Positions 33,163-42,184 of a stretch of 64,000 nucleotides of DNA are shown one piece after another (position 1 is the first letter of the stretch; every line of letters starts with the position of its first letter). Source of the stretch: Rhodobacterales bacterium LSUCC0031 (GTDB taxonomy: Bacteria; Pseudomonadota; Alphaproteobacteria; Rhodobacterales; Rhodobacteraceae); the NCBI GenBank assembly GCA_015689735.1, contig WVSP01000001.1:1042001-1106000 (forward strand), given 5' to 3'. The notes beneath the pieces were generated by a model. That model did not search any database. It had not been told where the DNA came from and worked only from the letters and a program-made list of their open reading frames with translations. Position numbers and translations under genes: made by a program.

Positions 33163-34323
33163 ATGTCTGATGTCATGAGCCCGCGGGCTCTGTTGGACAA
33201 GCTCGTGTCCTTTCCAACGGTCAGCCGCGATAGCAACCTCGCGCTGGTCGATTGGGTGGCCGATTATCTCGCCAGCCACGGCATTACCAGCTATCGCGAT
33301 TTTGACGCGACAGGGCAGAAAGCCAGCCTTTACGCCCATGCCGGACCTGACATCACGGGTGGTGTGATCTTGTCGGGTCATACCGATGTGGTGCCTGTCG
33401 ATGGGCAAGCATGGGTGACTGACCCGTTCACGGTCGTGGAAAAGGACAGCAAGCTTTTCGGGCGCGGCACTTGCGACATGAAGGGGTTCGACGCGCTTGC
33501 GATCTGGGCCACCGTCGAGGCGCAGCGGCGCGGCGTGAAGCGGCCGCTTCAGCTTTGCCTTTCCCGCGATGAGGAAATCGGCTGCACCGGCGCGCCGCCG
33601 ATGATCGAGGCCATGCAGGCCCATATGCCCAAAGCTGCCCTTGCCATCATCGGCGAGCCGACCGAATGGGGCATCGTCAATGGCCACAAGGGTGGTGTCG
33701 GCATCGATCTGCATTTCCACGGGTTCGAGGTGCATTCCTCGATCGCCTATACCGGCGTCTCGGCCATCATGGAGGCCGCCAAGCTCATCGACTGGGCCAA
33801 CCGCGTGAACGCGGAAAACGCCGCCAAGGCGGACCCCGCCTGTGACTACGACCCGCCCTATACCACGTTGCATGTCGGCATGATCCAAGGCGGCACGGCA
33901 CATAACATCACCGCCAAGGATTGCACCTTCGTGCTGACCGCCCGCTGCATCCCGCAAGAACCCAATGCCGAATGGTACGACCGCATGATGGCCGAGATCG
34001 ACAAGATCGCCGCCGGCATGAAGGCGGTTCGCCCTGAGGCAGGGATCACCGCCACGCCGCGCTGGGATGTGCCGGGACTGCGCGCCGAGCATGACGGCAT
34101 TGCCGAGGCACTGGTGCGTCGCCTGACCGGCGAAAACGGCAGCGCGGTCGTCAGCTACGGCACCGAGGCGGGCCAGTTTCAAGCTGCGGGCTATTCCGCG
34201 ATCATCTGCGGGCCGGGCAATATCGCGCAGGCTCACCAACCCAATGAATACATGTATGTCGAACAGCTGACCAAGGGGCAGGGCTTCATGTCGCGTCTGC
34301 TCGGCATGCTTGCTGAGGGATAA
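33163..34323 (+). CDS. argE: M20-family deacetylase, acetylornithine deacetylase (ArgE) type
   Basis: 386 residues from the ATG at 33163 (CGGAG 9 nt upstream). Metal ligands: LSGHTDVVPVDGQAW (His), GRGTCDMKGFDALAIW (Asp), RDEEIGCTGAP (Glu-Glu), IIGEPTEWGIVNGHKGG and GPGNIAQAHQPNEYM (His). The dimerisation domain lies between. It resembles ArgE, which releases acetate from N-acetylornithine. Being first in an operon with three M20D amidohydrolases beside a peptide importer, it may instead act on another N-acyl amino acid. Confidence 0.85.
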   Translation: MSDVMSPRALLDKLVSFPTVSRDSNLALVDWVADYLASHGITSYRDFDATGQKASLYAHAGPDITGGVILSGHTDVVPVDGQAWVTDPFTVVEKDSKLFGRGTCDMKGFDALAIWATVEAQRRGVKRPLQLCLSRDEEIGCTGAPPMIEAMQAHMPKAALAIIGEPTEWGIVNGHKGGVGIDLHFHGFEVHSSIAYTGVSAIMEAAKLIDWANRVNAENAAKADPACDYDPPYTTLHVGMIQGGTAHNITAKDCTFVLTARCIPQEPNAEWYDRMMAEIDKIAAGMKAVRPEAGITATPRWDVPGLRAEHDGIAEALVRRLTGENGSAVVSYGTEAGQFQAAGYSAIICGPGNIAQAHQPNEYMYVEQLTKGQGFMSRLLGMLAEG

Positions 34324-34327
34324 GCCA

Positions 34328-35500
34328 ATGCCGATCAAGAACCGTTTGGCCGAACTTCATGACGAGATCACCGCATGGCGGCGCGATCTGCATGAGAACC
34401 CGGAAATCCTGTACGATCTGCCGCGCACCAGCGCGCTGGTGGCAGACCGCTTGCGCGATTTCGGCTGCGACGAGGTGGTGACCGGCATCGGGCGGTCGGG
34501 TGTGGTCGGCGTGATCCGGGGGCGCAGCGACACGCGCGGGGCCGCCATCGGCCTGCGCGCCGATATGGACGCGCTGCCGATGTCCGAGAAAACCGGGCTA
34601 CCCCATGCCAGCAAGACACCGGGCAAGATGCATGCCTGCGGCCATGACGGCCATACCGCGATGCTTTTGGGGGCGGCCAAGTATCTGGCCGAGACGCGCA
34701 ATTTCGACGGTCGAGTGGTCTTGATCTTCCAACCGGCGGAGGAGGGCGGCGCAGGCGCGCTTGCCATGATCGAGGACGCGCTGATGGAGCGCTTCGGCGT
34801 CCGCGAGGTCTATGGCATGCATAATGAGCCGGGCCTGCCTGTCGGCGAATTTGGCGTGGCACCGGGGCCGATCATGGCGGCGGCCGATGAATTGCGGGTG
34901 GTGATCCGGGGCCGCGGCGGCCATGCAGCCCAGCCTCACAACGTGATCGACCCGGTGCCTGCGGCCTGCGCCACGGTCATGGCGCTGCAAACGGTCGCCA
35001 GCCGCAGCGTTGACCCGATCCAGTCGGTCGTGGTGTCGATCTGCGTGATGCAGACGGAATCGGCCGCGACCAATGTCATCGACGACACCGTGACCTTGGC
35101 CGGAACTGTGCGGACGCTGGATGAAAAGGTGCGCGATCTGGCCGAGGCGCGGATCAAGGCGATCGTCGCCGCCACCGCCGAGGGCTATGGCTGCACCGCC
35201 GAGATCACCTATCATCGGGGCTACCCTGTGACCGTGAACCATGAAGAAAACGCCCGCCTTGCCGCCGAAGTCTGCGAAGCCGTGGCCGGCCAAGGCCGCG
35301 TGCGCTGGGGCCGTCCGCCGCGCATGGGGGCAGAGGATTTCAGCTACATGCTACAGGCCCGCCCCGGTGCATTTGTCCATATCGGCAATGGTGACACGAA
35401 AAAGGTGCATCACCCCGAATATGATTTCAATGATGCCGCCATCCCTTATGGGTGCAGCTTCTTTGCCGAGCTTGTCGAGCAACGCATGCCTGCGGGCTAA
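34328..35500 (+). CDS. M20D amidohydrolase, hippurate-hydrolase/aminoacylase type (copy 1)
   Basis: 390 residues, starting 5 nt after the ArgE-like stop. MHACGHDGHTAMLLGAAKYL holds the metal-binding Cys and His. FQPAEEGGAGALAMIED carries the catalytic Glu pair, YGMHNEPGLPVGEFG a further His, and MGAEDFSYMLQARPGAFVH the C-terminal part. It hydrolyses N-acyl amino acids such as hippurate. The N-terminus MPIKNRLAELHDEITAWRRD is almost the same as in the two copies that follow, marking a tandem duplication. Confidence 0.9.
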   Translation: MPIKNRLAELHDEITAWRRDLHENPEILYDLPRTSALVADRLRDFGCDEVVTGIGRSGVVGVIRGRSDTRGAAIGLRADMDALPMSEKTGLPHASKTPGKMHACGHDGHTAMLLGAAKYLAETRNFDGRVVLIFQPAEEGGAGALAMIEDALMERFGVREVYGMHNEPGLPVGEFGVAPGPIMAAADELRVVIRGRGGHAAQPHNVIDPVPAACATVMALQTVASRSVDPIQSVVVSICVMQTESAATNVIDDTVTLAGTVRTLDEKVRDLAEARIKAIVAATAEGYGCTAEITYHRGYPVTVNHEENARLAAEVCEAVAGQGRVRWGRPPRMGAEDFSYMLQARPGAFVHIGNGDTKKVHHPEYDFNDAAIPYGCSFFAELVEQRMPAG

Positions 35501-35509
35501 GGAAAACCC

Positions 35510-36673
35510 ATGCCGATCAAGAACCGCTTTGCCGAATTGCTACCCGAGATCACGGGCTGGCGGCACCATCTGCACGAGAACCCGGAACTGCTTTACGCGG
35601 TGCATGAGACCGCCGCCTTCGTCTCGGCACGCTTGCGTGAGTTTGGCGTCGATGAGGTGGTCGAGGGGGTGGGCCAGACCGGCGTTGTCGGCATCATCCG
35701 AGGGCGGGGGGTGTCAGGGCGCGCCATCGGCTTGCGCGCCGATATGGACGCGCTCCCCATTGCCGAGGCGACGGGGCTTCCCTTTGCCTCGAAAATCCCC
35801 GGCAAGATGCATGCTTGCGGCCATGATGGGCATACCGCGATGCTGCTCGGGGCAGCCAAGTATCTCGCCGAGACCCGTAATTTCGACGGCACCGTGGTCT
35901 TGATCTTCCAACCCGCCGAGGAAGGGGGCGCAGGAGCCAAGGCGATGATTGACGATGGCTTATTCACCCGTTTCCCGGTCGATGAGGTCTATGGCATCCA
36001 TAATGCGCCGGGCGTGCCGGTCGGCACATTCGTCACCCGCCCCGGCCCGCTGCAAGCCAGTTCCGACGAATTCGACGTCATCGTGCGCGGCAAGGGCGGG
36101 CATGCCGCCGAGCCGCACCGCGCCATCGACACGACGCTGGTGGCCGCCCATATCCTGATCGCGCTTCATTCCATCGTGTCGCGCAATGTCGATCCGCTCA
36201 AGCGTGTGGTGCTGACAGTCGGCACATTCGCGACCGATAGCGCTGCGTCGAACATCATCCCCGACGAGGCGCGGATGGAGGGAACGGTACGCACTCTTGA
36301 TCCGGAATACCGCGCGATCGCCGAGGCGCGGATTCGGCAAGTGGCCGAGAACACCGCCGCCGCCTTTGGCGCGGTGGCCGAGGTCATCTGGCACCCCGGC
36401 TATCCCGTCACCGTCAATGATCCAGACGGGGCCGCGCGCGCCGCCGATGCTGCCCGCGCTGTCGGGCGCGGCGTGATCGACGATGCCGACCCGATCATGC
36501 CATCGGAGGATTTCAGCTATATGCTTGAACGCGTTCCCGGTGCATATGTGTTTCTTGGCAATGGCGATACGCCCATGTGCCACCACCCGAAATATACCTT
36601 CGATGACGAAGCGATCCCCTATGGGTGCAGCTTCTTCGCCGAATTGGTCGAACGACGATTGCCGACCGCCTGA
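35510..36673 (+). CDS. M20D amidohydrolase, hippurate-hydrolase/aminoacylase type (copy 2)
   Basis: 387 residues, 9 nt after copy 1. All metal residues are kept (MHACGHDGHTAMLLGAAKYL, AEEGGAGAKAMIDDG, YGIHNAPGVPVGTFV, MPSEDFSYMLERVPGAYVF). It differs from copies 1 and 3 mainly in the substrate-facing lid (ASSDEFDVIVRGKGGHAAEP, HRAIDTTLVAAHI). Different acyl or amino-acid preferences between copies are inferred. Confidence 0.9.
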   Translation: MPIKNRFAELLPEITGWRHHLHENPELLYAVHETAAFVSARLREFGVDEVVEGVGQTGVVGIIRGRGVSGRAIGLRADMDALPIAEATGLPFASKIPGKMHACGHDGHTAMLLGAAKYLAETRNFDGTVVLIFQPAEEGGAGAKAMIDDGLFTRFPVDEVYGIHNAPGVPVGTFVTRPGPLQASSDEFDVIVRGKGGHAAEPHRAIDTTLVAAHILIALHSIVSRNVDPLKRVVLTVGTFATDSAASNIIPDEARMEGTVRTLDPEYRAIAEARIRQVAENTAAAFGAVAEVIWHPGYPVTVNDPDGAARAADAARAVGRGVIDDADPIMPSEDFSYMLERVPGAYVFLGNGDTPMCHHPKYTFDDEAIPYGCSFFAELVERRLPTA

Positions 36674-36694
36674 CCGCAAGAAGGAGAGCCAAAG

Positions 36695-37858
36695 ATGCCC
36701 GTCAAGAACCGTTTCGCCGAACTCCTGCCCGAGATCACCGCATGGCGGCGCGATCTGCACGAAAACCCCGAGATCCTGTTCGAGACCCATCGCACCAGCG
36801 CGGTTGTGGCCGACAAGCTGCGGGAATTCGGCTGTGACGAGGTGGTCACGGGGCTGGGGCGTACGGGCGTTGTAGGTATTATAAAGGGCAAATCCAATAA
36901 ATCCGGCCGCACCATCGGCCTGCGCGCCGATATGGATGCGTTACCAATCCACGAGGAGACGGGGCTGGATTATGCCTCCAAGACCCCCGGCGCGATGCAT
37001 GCCTGCGGGCATGACGGGCATACGGCGATGCTGTTGGGTGCCGCCAAGTATCTGGCCGAGACGCGCAATTTCGACGGCAAGGTCGCGGTGATCTTCCAGC
37101 CAGCCGAAGAGGGCGGCGGCGGTGGCCGCGAGATGGTCGATGACGGCATGATGGAGCGGTGGAACATCGAAGAGGTGTACGGCATGCACAATTGGCCGGG
37201 CGTGCCGACTGGGCAATTCGCGATCCGTTCGGGTCCGTTCTTTGCCGCGGCCGACCAGTTCGACATCTATGTGACGGGGCGTGGCGGCCATGCGGCGAAA
37301 CCCCATGACACGCTCGATACCACGGTGATCGCGTCCCATATCGTGCTGGCGCTCCAGACGATTGCCAGCCGCAATGCCGACCCGGTGAAACAGGTGGTGG
37401 TCTCGGTGACCAGCTTCGAAACGGGATCGAACGCCTATAACGTCATTCCCGAAACCGTGCATCTGAAAGGCACGGTGCGCACGCTTGATCCGGGTATTCA
37501 GGACATGGCCGAGGAACGGCTGAAGGCGATTGCCGAAGGCACTGCCGCCACATTCGGCGGCACAGCGCGCGTCGATTACCGGCGCGGCTATCCGGTGATG
37601 ATCAATGCCGATGCGCAGACGGAATTCGCCGCCGATGTCGCGCGCGCGGTGTCGGGCGATTGCGCCGAGGCGCCCTTGGTCATGGGGGGCGAGGATTTCG
37701 CCTTTATGTCGAATGCGCGTCCCGGCGCCTACATCCTTGTCGGCAACGGCGACACTGCCAATGTCCACCATCCCAAATACAACTTCAACGACGAGGCAAT
37801 CCCGGCAGGCTGTTCGTGGTGGGCCGAGATCGTGGAACGGCGTTTGCCTGCGGCCTGA
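36695..37858 (+). CDS. M20D amidohydrolase, hippurate-hydrolase/aminoacylase type (copy 3)
   Basis: 387 residues, 21 nt after copy 2, with AAGAAGGAGAG before the ATG. Metal residues are intact (MHACGHDGHTAMLLGAAKYL, AEEGGGGGREMVDDG, YGMHNWPGVPTGQFA, MGGEDFAFMSNARPGAYIL). It has a small insert near residue 70 (KGKSNKSGRT). The local start region (aaagggcaaatccaataaatcc) is more AT-rich than its copies, so this copy has diverged or come from another strain. Confidence 0.9.
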   Translation: MPVKNRFAELLPEITAWRRDLHENPEILFETHRTSAVVADKLREFGCDEVVTGLGRTGVVGIIKGKSNKSGRTIGLRADMDALPIHEETGLDYASKTPGAMHACGHDGHTAMLLGAAKYLAETRNFDGKVAVIFQPAEEGGGGGREMVDDGMMERWNIEEVYGMHNWPGVPTGQFAIRSGPFFAAADQFDIYVTGRGGHAAKPHDTLDTTVIASHIVLALQTIASRNADPVKQVVVSVTSFETGSNAYNVIPETVHLKGTVRTLDPGIQDMAEERLKAIAEGTAATFGGTARVDYRRGYPVMINADAQTEFAADVARAVSGDCAEAPLVMGGEDFAFMSNARPGAYILVGNGDTANVHHPKYNFNDEAIPAGCSWWAEIVERRLPAA

Positions 37859-37938
37859 GGCCAAGGCAAGGCTTGTCTGCTAAGGGGAGGGGCAGGCTCG
37901 GCAGGGCTTGACCTGCCCTGTCGCCCGAGGTGTTCGTG

Positions 37939-38616
37939 ATGCGTTGCTATTTTGCCTTGCTTCTCGCCCTGTCGCTGCCGCAGGCGGGCTTGGCGTGGCA
38001 GGGTGGCGGAAACGAGCCCTTTTGGTCGGTGACGCTTGTGGCGGGCCAGATGCGGATCACCCGGCTTGGCCTGCCCGATGTGATCCTCGCTATCGTGGCG
38101 GAAGCCGACGATGGGAAAGGGCTGCGTATCACCGCCGCCGACCCGGCGCAGGCGCGCGATGCGGTCCTGACCCGCCACCCCGCGCTGTGCCGCGACAGCA
38201 TGAGCGGCATGCCCCATCCCGAGACCGTCACGCTGGCGCTGGGCAAGGATTGGTTCACCGGCTGCGGTGGCGCGCCAGCCGATCTGTTGGCAGCGACCCC
38301 GTGGCAGATTACCGAGGTCGCAGGCGCGCCTATCGTAGCGGGGCGGTCCCTCGATCTGCGCTTCGACACGCAAGGCAGAATGGCCGGGCATGCTGGCTGC
38401 AACAGCTGGTTCACGGAATATGGGCTGAGCGGCGAGGGGCTGTCGATCGGCCCGATCGGTGCCACCCGCATGGCCTGTCCGCCCCCGATCCTCGATCAGG
38501 AGGCCCGCCTTTTCGCAATGCTCGCCCGTGTGACACGCTTCGATCTGACCGATGCGGGTGATCTGGTGCTCCACGCCGGCGATACCCCGGTGTTGCTTGC
38601 CCAGCCCGTGCTATAG
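37939..38616 (+). CDS. META-domain protein, exported
   Basis: 225 residues from the ATG at 37939 (GAGG 9 nt upstream). Signal peptide RCYFALLLALSLPQAGLAW. An N-terminal COG3650-like domain (GNEPFWSVTLVAGQMRIT, then CRDSMSGMPHPETVTL) precedes a META/HslJ-like domain: TPWQITEVAGAPIVAG, MAGHAGCNSWFTEYGL, GATRMACPPPILDQEARLFA. META domains of this kind sit in the periplasm or outer membrane. Function is unknown. It may belong to the end of the amidohydrolase operon or be on its own. Confidence 0.8.
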   Translation: MRCYFALLLALSLPQAGLAWQGGGNEPFWSVTLVAGQMRITRLGLPDVILAIVAEADDGKGLRITAADPAQARDAVLTRHPALCRDSMSGMPHPETVTLALGKDWFTGCGGAPADLLAATPWQITEVAGAPIVAGRSLDLRFDTQGRMAGHAGCNSWFTEYGLSGEGLSIGPIGATRMACPPPILDQEARLFAMLARVTRFDLTDAGDLVLHAGDTPVLLAQPVL

Positions 38617-38626
38617 CCATGCAAGG

Positions 38627-38902
38627 CTAGCCAAGCGGGATCAGTGTCACCTTGCAGCGATCATGCGACTTGAGCCCTGCTTTCGCACATTGCGGGCCGG
38701 TCAGGTTGAAAAAGAACACATCCGACCCCTTGCCCCAAGGTCGGATATTGCGCCGAAACGGACCGGCGTCGTTCAACATCACATCCGCCGTGAATGCAGT
38801 GCTGTGGCCTGCGACATGCTCGGGCGCGACGACGATGTAGCGGGGCAAGGCGGGGTCTTTGCGCAAGATGCGGGCGTCGAAAGTGATGGCGCCGCCCGTC
38901 AT
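38627..38902 (-). CDS. DUF1905-like small protein
   Basis: 91 residues from the ATG at 38902, with GGAGG 5 nt upstream. The pattern RYIVVAPEHVAGHSTAFTAD, VMLNDAGPFRRNIRPWGKGS and KAGLKSHDRCKVTLIPL fits the beta-barrel DUF1905 fold (AraC-like inactive domains with a similar layout are known). It ends 11 bp from the convergent META gene, and moaA ends 25 bp upstream of this start on the same strand, so it may be a moaA-cotranscribed gene. Confidence 0.6.
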   Translation of the reverse strand: MTGGAITFDARILRKDPALPRYIVVAPEHVAGHSTAFTADVMLNDAGPFRRNIRPWGKGSDVFFFNLTGPQCAKAGLKSHDRCKVTLIPLG

Positions 38903-38927
38903 CTGCCCCTCCGGCACAGCCCCCAGG

Positions 38928-39950
38928 TCACCCGCCCGTATGGCTCATGTGGCGGGTCATCTGGCCGCTGACCGCTTGGCGCGAATAATCGAAATCATGG
39001 CCCTTGGGCTTGCGCGCAATGGCCGCGCGGATCGCAGCCTCCAGCACCGCGTCATCGGTGCTCGCGCGCAACGGCGCGCGCAGATCGGCCATATCCTCCT
39101 GGCCAAGGCACATGTAAAGCTCGCCCGTGCAGGTCAGACGCACCCGGTTGCAGCTTTCGCAGAAATTATGCGTGAGTGGGGTGATGAAGCCAATCTTTTG
39201 CCCGGTCTCCTCCAGCCGCACATAACGCGCAGGGCCGCCCGTGCGCTCTGCAAGGTCCGTCAGCGTGAAGCGTTCGCCCAGCCGCGCACGCAGATCCTTG
39301 AGCGACCAATACTGATCCAGCCGGTCCTCATTGCCGAGATCGCCCATCGGCATGACTTCGATAAATGTCAGGTCCATCCCACGCTCAGCGCACCAGCCTT
39401 GGAGCGTGAACAGCTCATTCTCGTTGAAGCCCTTGAGCGCCACGGCATTGATCTTGACCTTAAGCCCCGCCTTTTGCGCGGCATCGATCCCGGCCAAGAC
39501 CTGTGGCAGCCGCCCCCATCGCGTGACTTCGGCAAATTTCTTGTCGTCCAGCGTATCGAGCGAAACATTCACCCGCCGCACACCCGCCGCGTAAAGATCA
39601 TCGGCAAAACGTGCCAACTGGCTGCCATTGGTGGTGAGCGTTAGCTCTTTCAACGCACCCGATTCGAGATGCGGGGTCATGGCGCGAAAAAAGGTCATGA
39701 TATCGCGGCGCACGAGCGGCTCGCCCCCGGTGATGCGCAGCTTTTCCACCCCCAGCCGCACGAAAGCCGTACACATCCGCTCCAATTCCTCGAGCGTCAA
39801 AAGCTCCTTCTTGGGCAGGAAGGTCATGGTCTCCGACATGCAATAGACGCAGCGGAAATCGCAGCGATCGGTGACTGACACGCGCAGGTAGCTAATCGGC
39901 CGCGCGAAAGGATCGATCAGCTTGGGGATATGGGGCAATTCGGCGTTCAT
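38928..39950 (-). CDS. moaA: GTP 3',8-cyclase MoaA
   Basis: 340 residues. Radical-SAM motif [13 protein letters not shown] near residue 30. The C-terminal second 4Fe-4S cluster site is [21 protein letters not shown], which binds [18 protein letters not shown] lies between. The C-terminus ends in [10 protein letters not shown]; the Gly-Gly tail is typical of MoaA. It makes the first intermediate of molybdenum cofactor, which the IorAB-like enzyme encoded at 24-26.6 kb would need. No other moa gene is in the window. Confidence 0.95.
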   Translation of the reverse strand: MNAELPHIPKLIDPFARPISYLRVSVTDRCDFRCVYCMSETMTFLPKKELLTLEELERMCTAFVRLGVEKLRITGGEPLVRRDIMTFFRAMTPHLESGALKELTLTTNGSQLARFADDLYAAGVRRVNVSLDTLDDKKFAEVTRWGRLPQVLAGIDAAQKAGLKVKINAVALKGFNENELFTLQGWCAERGMDLTFIEVMPMGDLGNEDRLDQYWSLKDLRARLGERFTLTDLAERTGGPARYVRLEETGQKIGFITPLTHNFCESCNRVRLTCTGELYMCLGQEDMADLRAPLRASTDDAVLEAAIRAAIARKPKGHDFDYSRQAVSGQMTRHMSHTGG

Positions 39951-40038
39951 GGCGGCAAGCTACGCGCGCCGCGCGCACAGGGCAAGAGCATGTGCAACAT
40001 CAGTTGAAGCGCGGCCGGAAAGCCCGTAATCAGCGCGC

Positions 40039-40467
40039 ATGAAACACAACACCGCCATCTTGATCACCCTCAGCCTGTCTGCCTGCATGCCCGGCCGACC
40101 CGAGGCACCCCCACCCATGGTGATCGCAACCCAGCCCGCAGGTGGGCCAAGCCCCGTGGCCGCGGCCGACGCCCCTATCATTGACGATCTGGCCACCGCC
40201 ACCCCGCAATCCGAGGGGCGCTTTCTCGGCTTCAGCGTCACTAGCCTCGGCGATGAAAGCGTGCCGGGCCTGTGGCTTGAAACCCCCTTGGTCAACGCGC
40301 CCACATCCGGGCGCATCATTGCCGAAAGCGGCCTGACGATTGCGGTCGAGCTGCGTCCAACTGGCGGCGCGCGCGGCTCCGGCTCGCGGCTCTCGCTGGA
40401 AGGCTTTACTGCCCTTGGCCTACCCGCGACAGCACGTGTCACCATGACCGTGATCGGCGATGCCTGA
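40039..40467 (+). CDS. lipoprotein of unknown function
   Basis: 142 residues. The signal peptide ends in the lipobox LSAC (ITLSLSACMPG). A Pro/Ala-rich linker follows, then a domain with GFSVTSLGDESVPGLWLET and LTIAVELRPTGGARGSGSRL that looks beta-rich, possibly SPOR-like or LysM-free cell-surface. It overlaps the acyl-CoA synthetase start by 8 bp. I do not recognise a function. Confidence 0.65.
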   Translation: MKHNTAILITLSLSACMPGRPEAPPPMVIATQPAGGPSPVAAADAPIIDDLATATPQSEGRFLGFSVTSLGDESVPGLWLETPLVNAPTSGRIIAESGLTIAVELRPTGGARGSGSRLSLEGFTALGLPATARVTMTVIGDA

Positions 40468-42076
40468 TCCCTTGGATCGACGCCTGTTTCGGCAGCGCGA
40501 CGATTGGGATGGGCTGTACCGCGATTTTCATTGGCAAATCCCCGAAACGCTCAACATTGCCGAACTCTGCTGCGATCGCTGGGCGGCTGTTGCCCCTGAC
40601 AAACTCGCCATCATCCATCGCGATGCGCTGGGTGGGCGCACATTATGGCGCTATGGGCAACTCAAGCAGGCCTCTGATGCGCTGGCAGCAGGATTGGCCG
40701 CCCAAAGAATCGGGCGCGGTGATCGGGTGGCTGTCTTGTTGCCGCAACACCCCGCTGCCATCATCACCCATGTCGCAGTGATGAAGCGCGCGGCGATCTC
40801 CCTGCCGCTCTTTACCTTGTTCGGAAGCGATGCCCTGGCATATCGGCTGCGCGACTCCGGGGCCAAGGCCATCGTCACCGATGCCGAAGGGCTTGACCGC
40901 ATCATGGCGCTTGCCCCCGATCTGCCAGAGCTCACGACAATCATCACCACTGGCCCGGCGCGCGCCCCTGTGCTGTCCTTTGATGCCATCATCGCGCGGC
41001 CTGCGCGCCATGTGGCGTTGGCCACCCATGCCGATGATCCGGCCATGATGATCTATACCTCCGGCACCACCGGCGACCCCAAGGGGGTGCTCCATGCGCA
41101 CCGCTTCCTGCTTGGCCATCTGCCCTGCATGGAGTTGAGCCAAGGCTTCTTCCCGCGCCCCGGCGATATCGGCTGGACGCCCGCGGATTGGGCCTGGATT
41201 GGCGGGCTGATGGATATGGCCTTGCCCTGCCTCTACTATGGTGTGCCGCTCATCGCCCATCGCGCGGCCAAGTTCGACCCCGAAGCGGCCTTTGCCCTGA
41301 TGGCCGAAGAGCGCGTCACAAATGCCTTTGTTCCGCCGACCGCGCTGCGCCTGATGCGCGCCGCCCCATCACCCAAGGGCCTTTCCTTACGCGCCATCGG
41401 CTCGGGAGGCGAGGCGCTGGGCGGTGATCTTCTCGCTTGGGGGCGCGAGACCTTGGGCTGCGCAATCAACGAGTTCTACGGCCAGACCGAGGCCAATCTC
41501 GTCATCGCCGCCTGCGACGGCCTCATGCCACGCAGACCCGGCGCGATGGGCTTGCCTGTGCCGGGCCATGAGATTGACCTGCGCGATGCAACCGGCCCGG
41601 TCGGCACTGGTGAAATCGGCGAAATCTGTGTGCGCGCCCCCGACCCGGTCATGTTCCTGCGCTACTGGAACAAGCCAGACGCGACCGCGGCAAAGGTCAG
41701 GGATGGCTGGCTGCATACCGGCGATCTGGCCTACCGCGACGCAAACGGCCAGATCACCTTTCACGCCCGCGATGACGACATCATCACATCGGCGGGCTAC
41801 CGTATCGGCCCGGTCGAGATTGAACAGGCACTCCTGAGCCATCCCGATGTCGTCATGGCCGCCGTTGTCGGGCAGCCCGATCCGATCCGTACCGAGATCG
41901 TCACGGCCCACCTCGTGCTGCGTGACGGGATCGACGTTGATACGCTTGCCCCGACACTCCAGGCGCTTGTCCGCGACAAGGTCTCGGCCCATTGCGTGCC
42001 GCGCCGCTTCGTGCAGGCGACCACCCTGCCGATGACCGCAACCGGCAAGATCATGCGTCGCGCCTTGCGCGCCTAA
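40460..42076 (+). CDS. AMP-dependent acyl-CoA synthetase
   Basis: 538 residues, ANL superfamily. P-loop MIYTSGTTGDPKGVLHAHRF. A5 motif NEFYGQTEANLVIA; hinge and C-terminal domain WLHTGDLAYRDANGQITFHA, then DDDIITSAGYRIGPVEIEQA; the catalytic Lys lies in MTATGKIMRRALRA. It is shorter than Acs (about 650) and closer to medium-chain or benzoate-type ligases. Substrate not fixed by sequence. It overlaps the preceding lipoprotein gene and is followed by paired hairpins. Confidence 0.9.
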   Translation: MPDPLDRRLFRQRDDWDGLYRDFHWQIPETLNIAELCCDRWAAVAPDKLAIIHRDALGGRTLWRYGQLKQASDALAAGLAAQRIGRGDRVAVLLPQHPAAIITHVAVMKRAAISLPLFTLFGSDALAYRLRDSGAKAIVTDAEGLDRIMALAPDLPELTTIITTGPARAPVLSFDAIIARPARHVALATHADDPAMMIYTSGTTGDPKGVLHAHRFLLGHLPCMELSQGFFPRPGDIGWTPADWAWIGGLMDMALPCLYYGVPLIAHRAAKFDPEAAFALMAEERVTNAFVPPTALRLMRAAPSPKGLSLRAIGSGGEALGGDLLAWGRETLGCAINEFYGQTEANLVIAACDGLMPRRPGAMGLPVPGHEIDLRDATGPVGTGEIGEICVRAPDPVMFLRYWNKPDATAAKVRDGWLHTGDLAYRDANGQITFHARDDDIITSAGYRIGPVEIEQALLSHPDVVMAAVVGQPDPIRTEIVTAHLVLRDGIDVDTLAPTLQALVRDKVSAHCVPRRFVQATTLPMTATGKIMRRALRA

Positions 42077-42128
42077 ACGCGCACACAGCGGCCATCTTCT
42101 TCGTTTCGAAAATATCCTCGGGGGGAGC

Positions 42129-42179
42129 GCGAGGGGGGCAGACAGCCCCCCTCGCTTCGGTCGCCTGCATCGCAGGCGA
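42129..42179. terminator. paired hairpins between convergent genes
   Basis: First hairpin: GCGAGGGGGG (42129-42138) with CCCCCCTCGC (42146-42155), 7-nt loop. Second: TCGCCTGC (42161-42168) with GCAGGCGA (42172-42179), 3-nt loop. They stand between the acyl-CoA synthetase stop and the convergent DUF3422 stop. No T-run. Confidence 0.6.
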
Positions 42180-42184
42180 CATCC

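Noticed and set aside
33028-34338. A 436-codon minus-strand frame antisense to the ArgE-like gene
   Set aside because: The M20 metal-binding motifs on the plus strand are complete.
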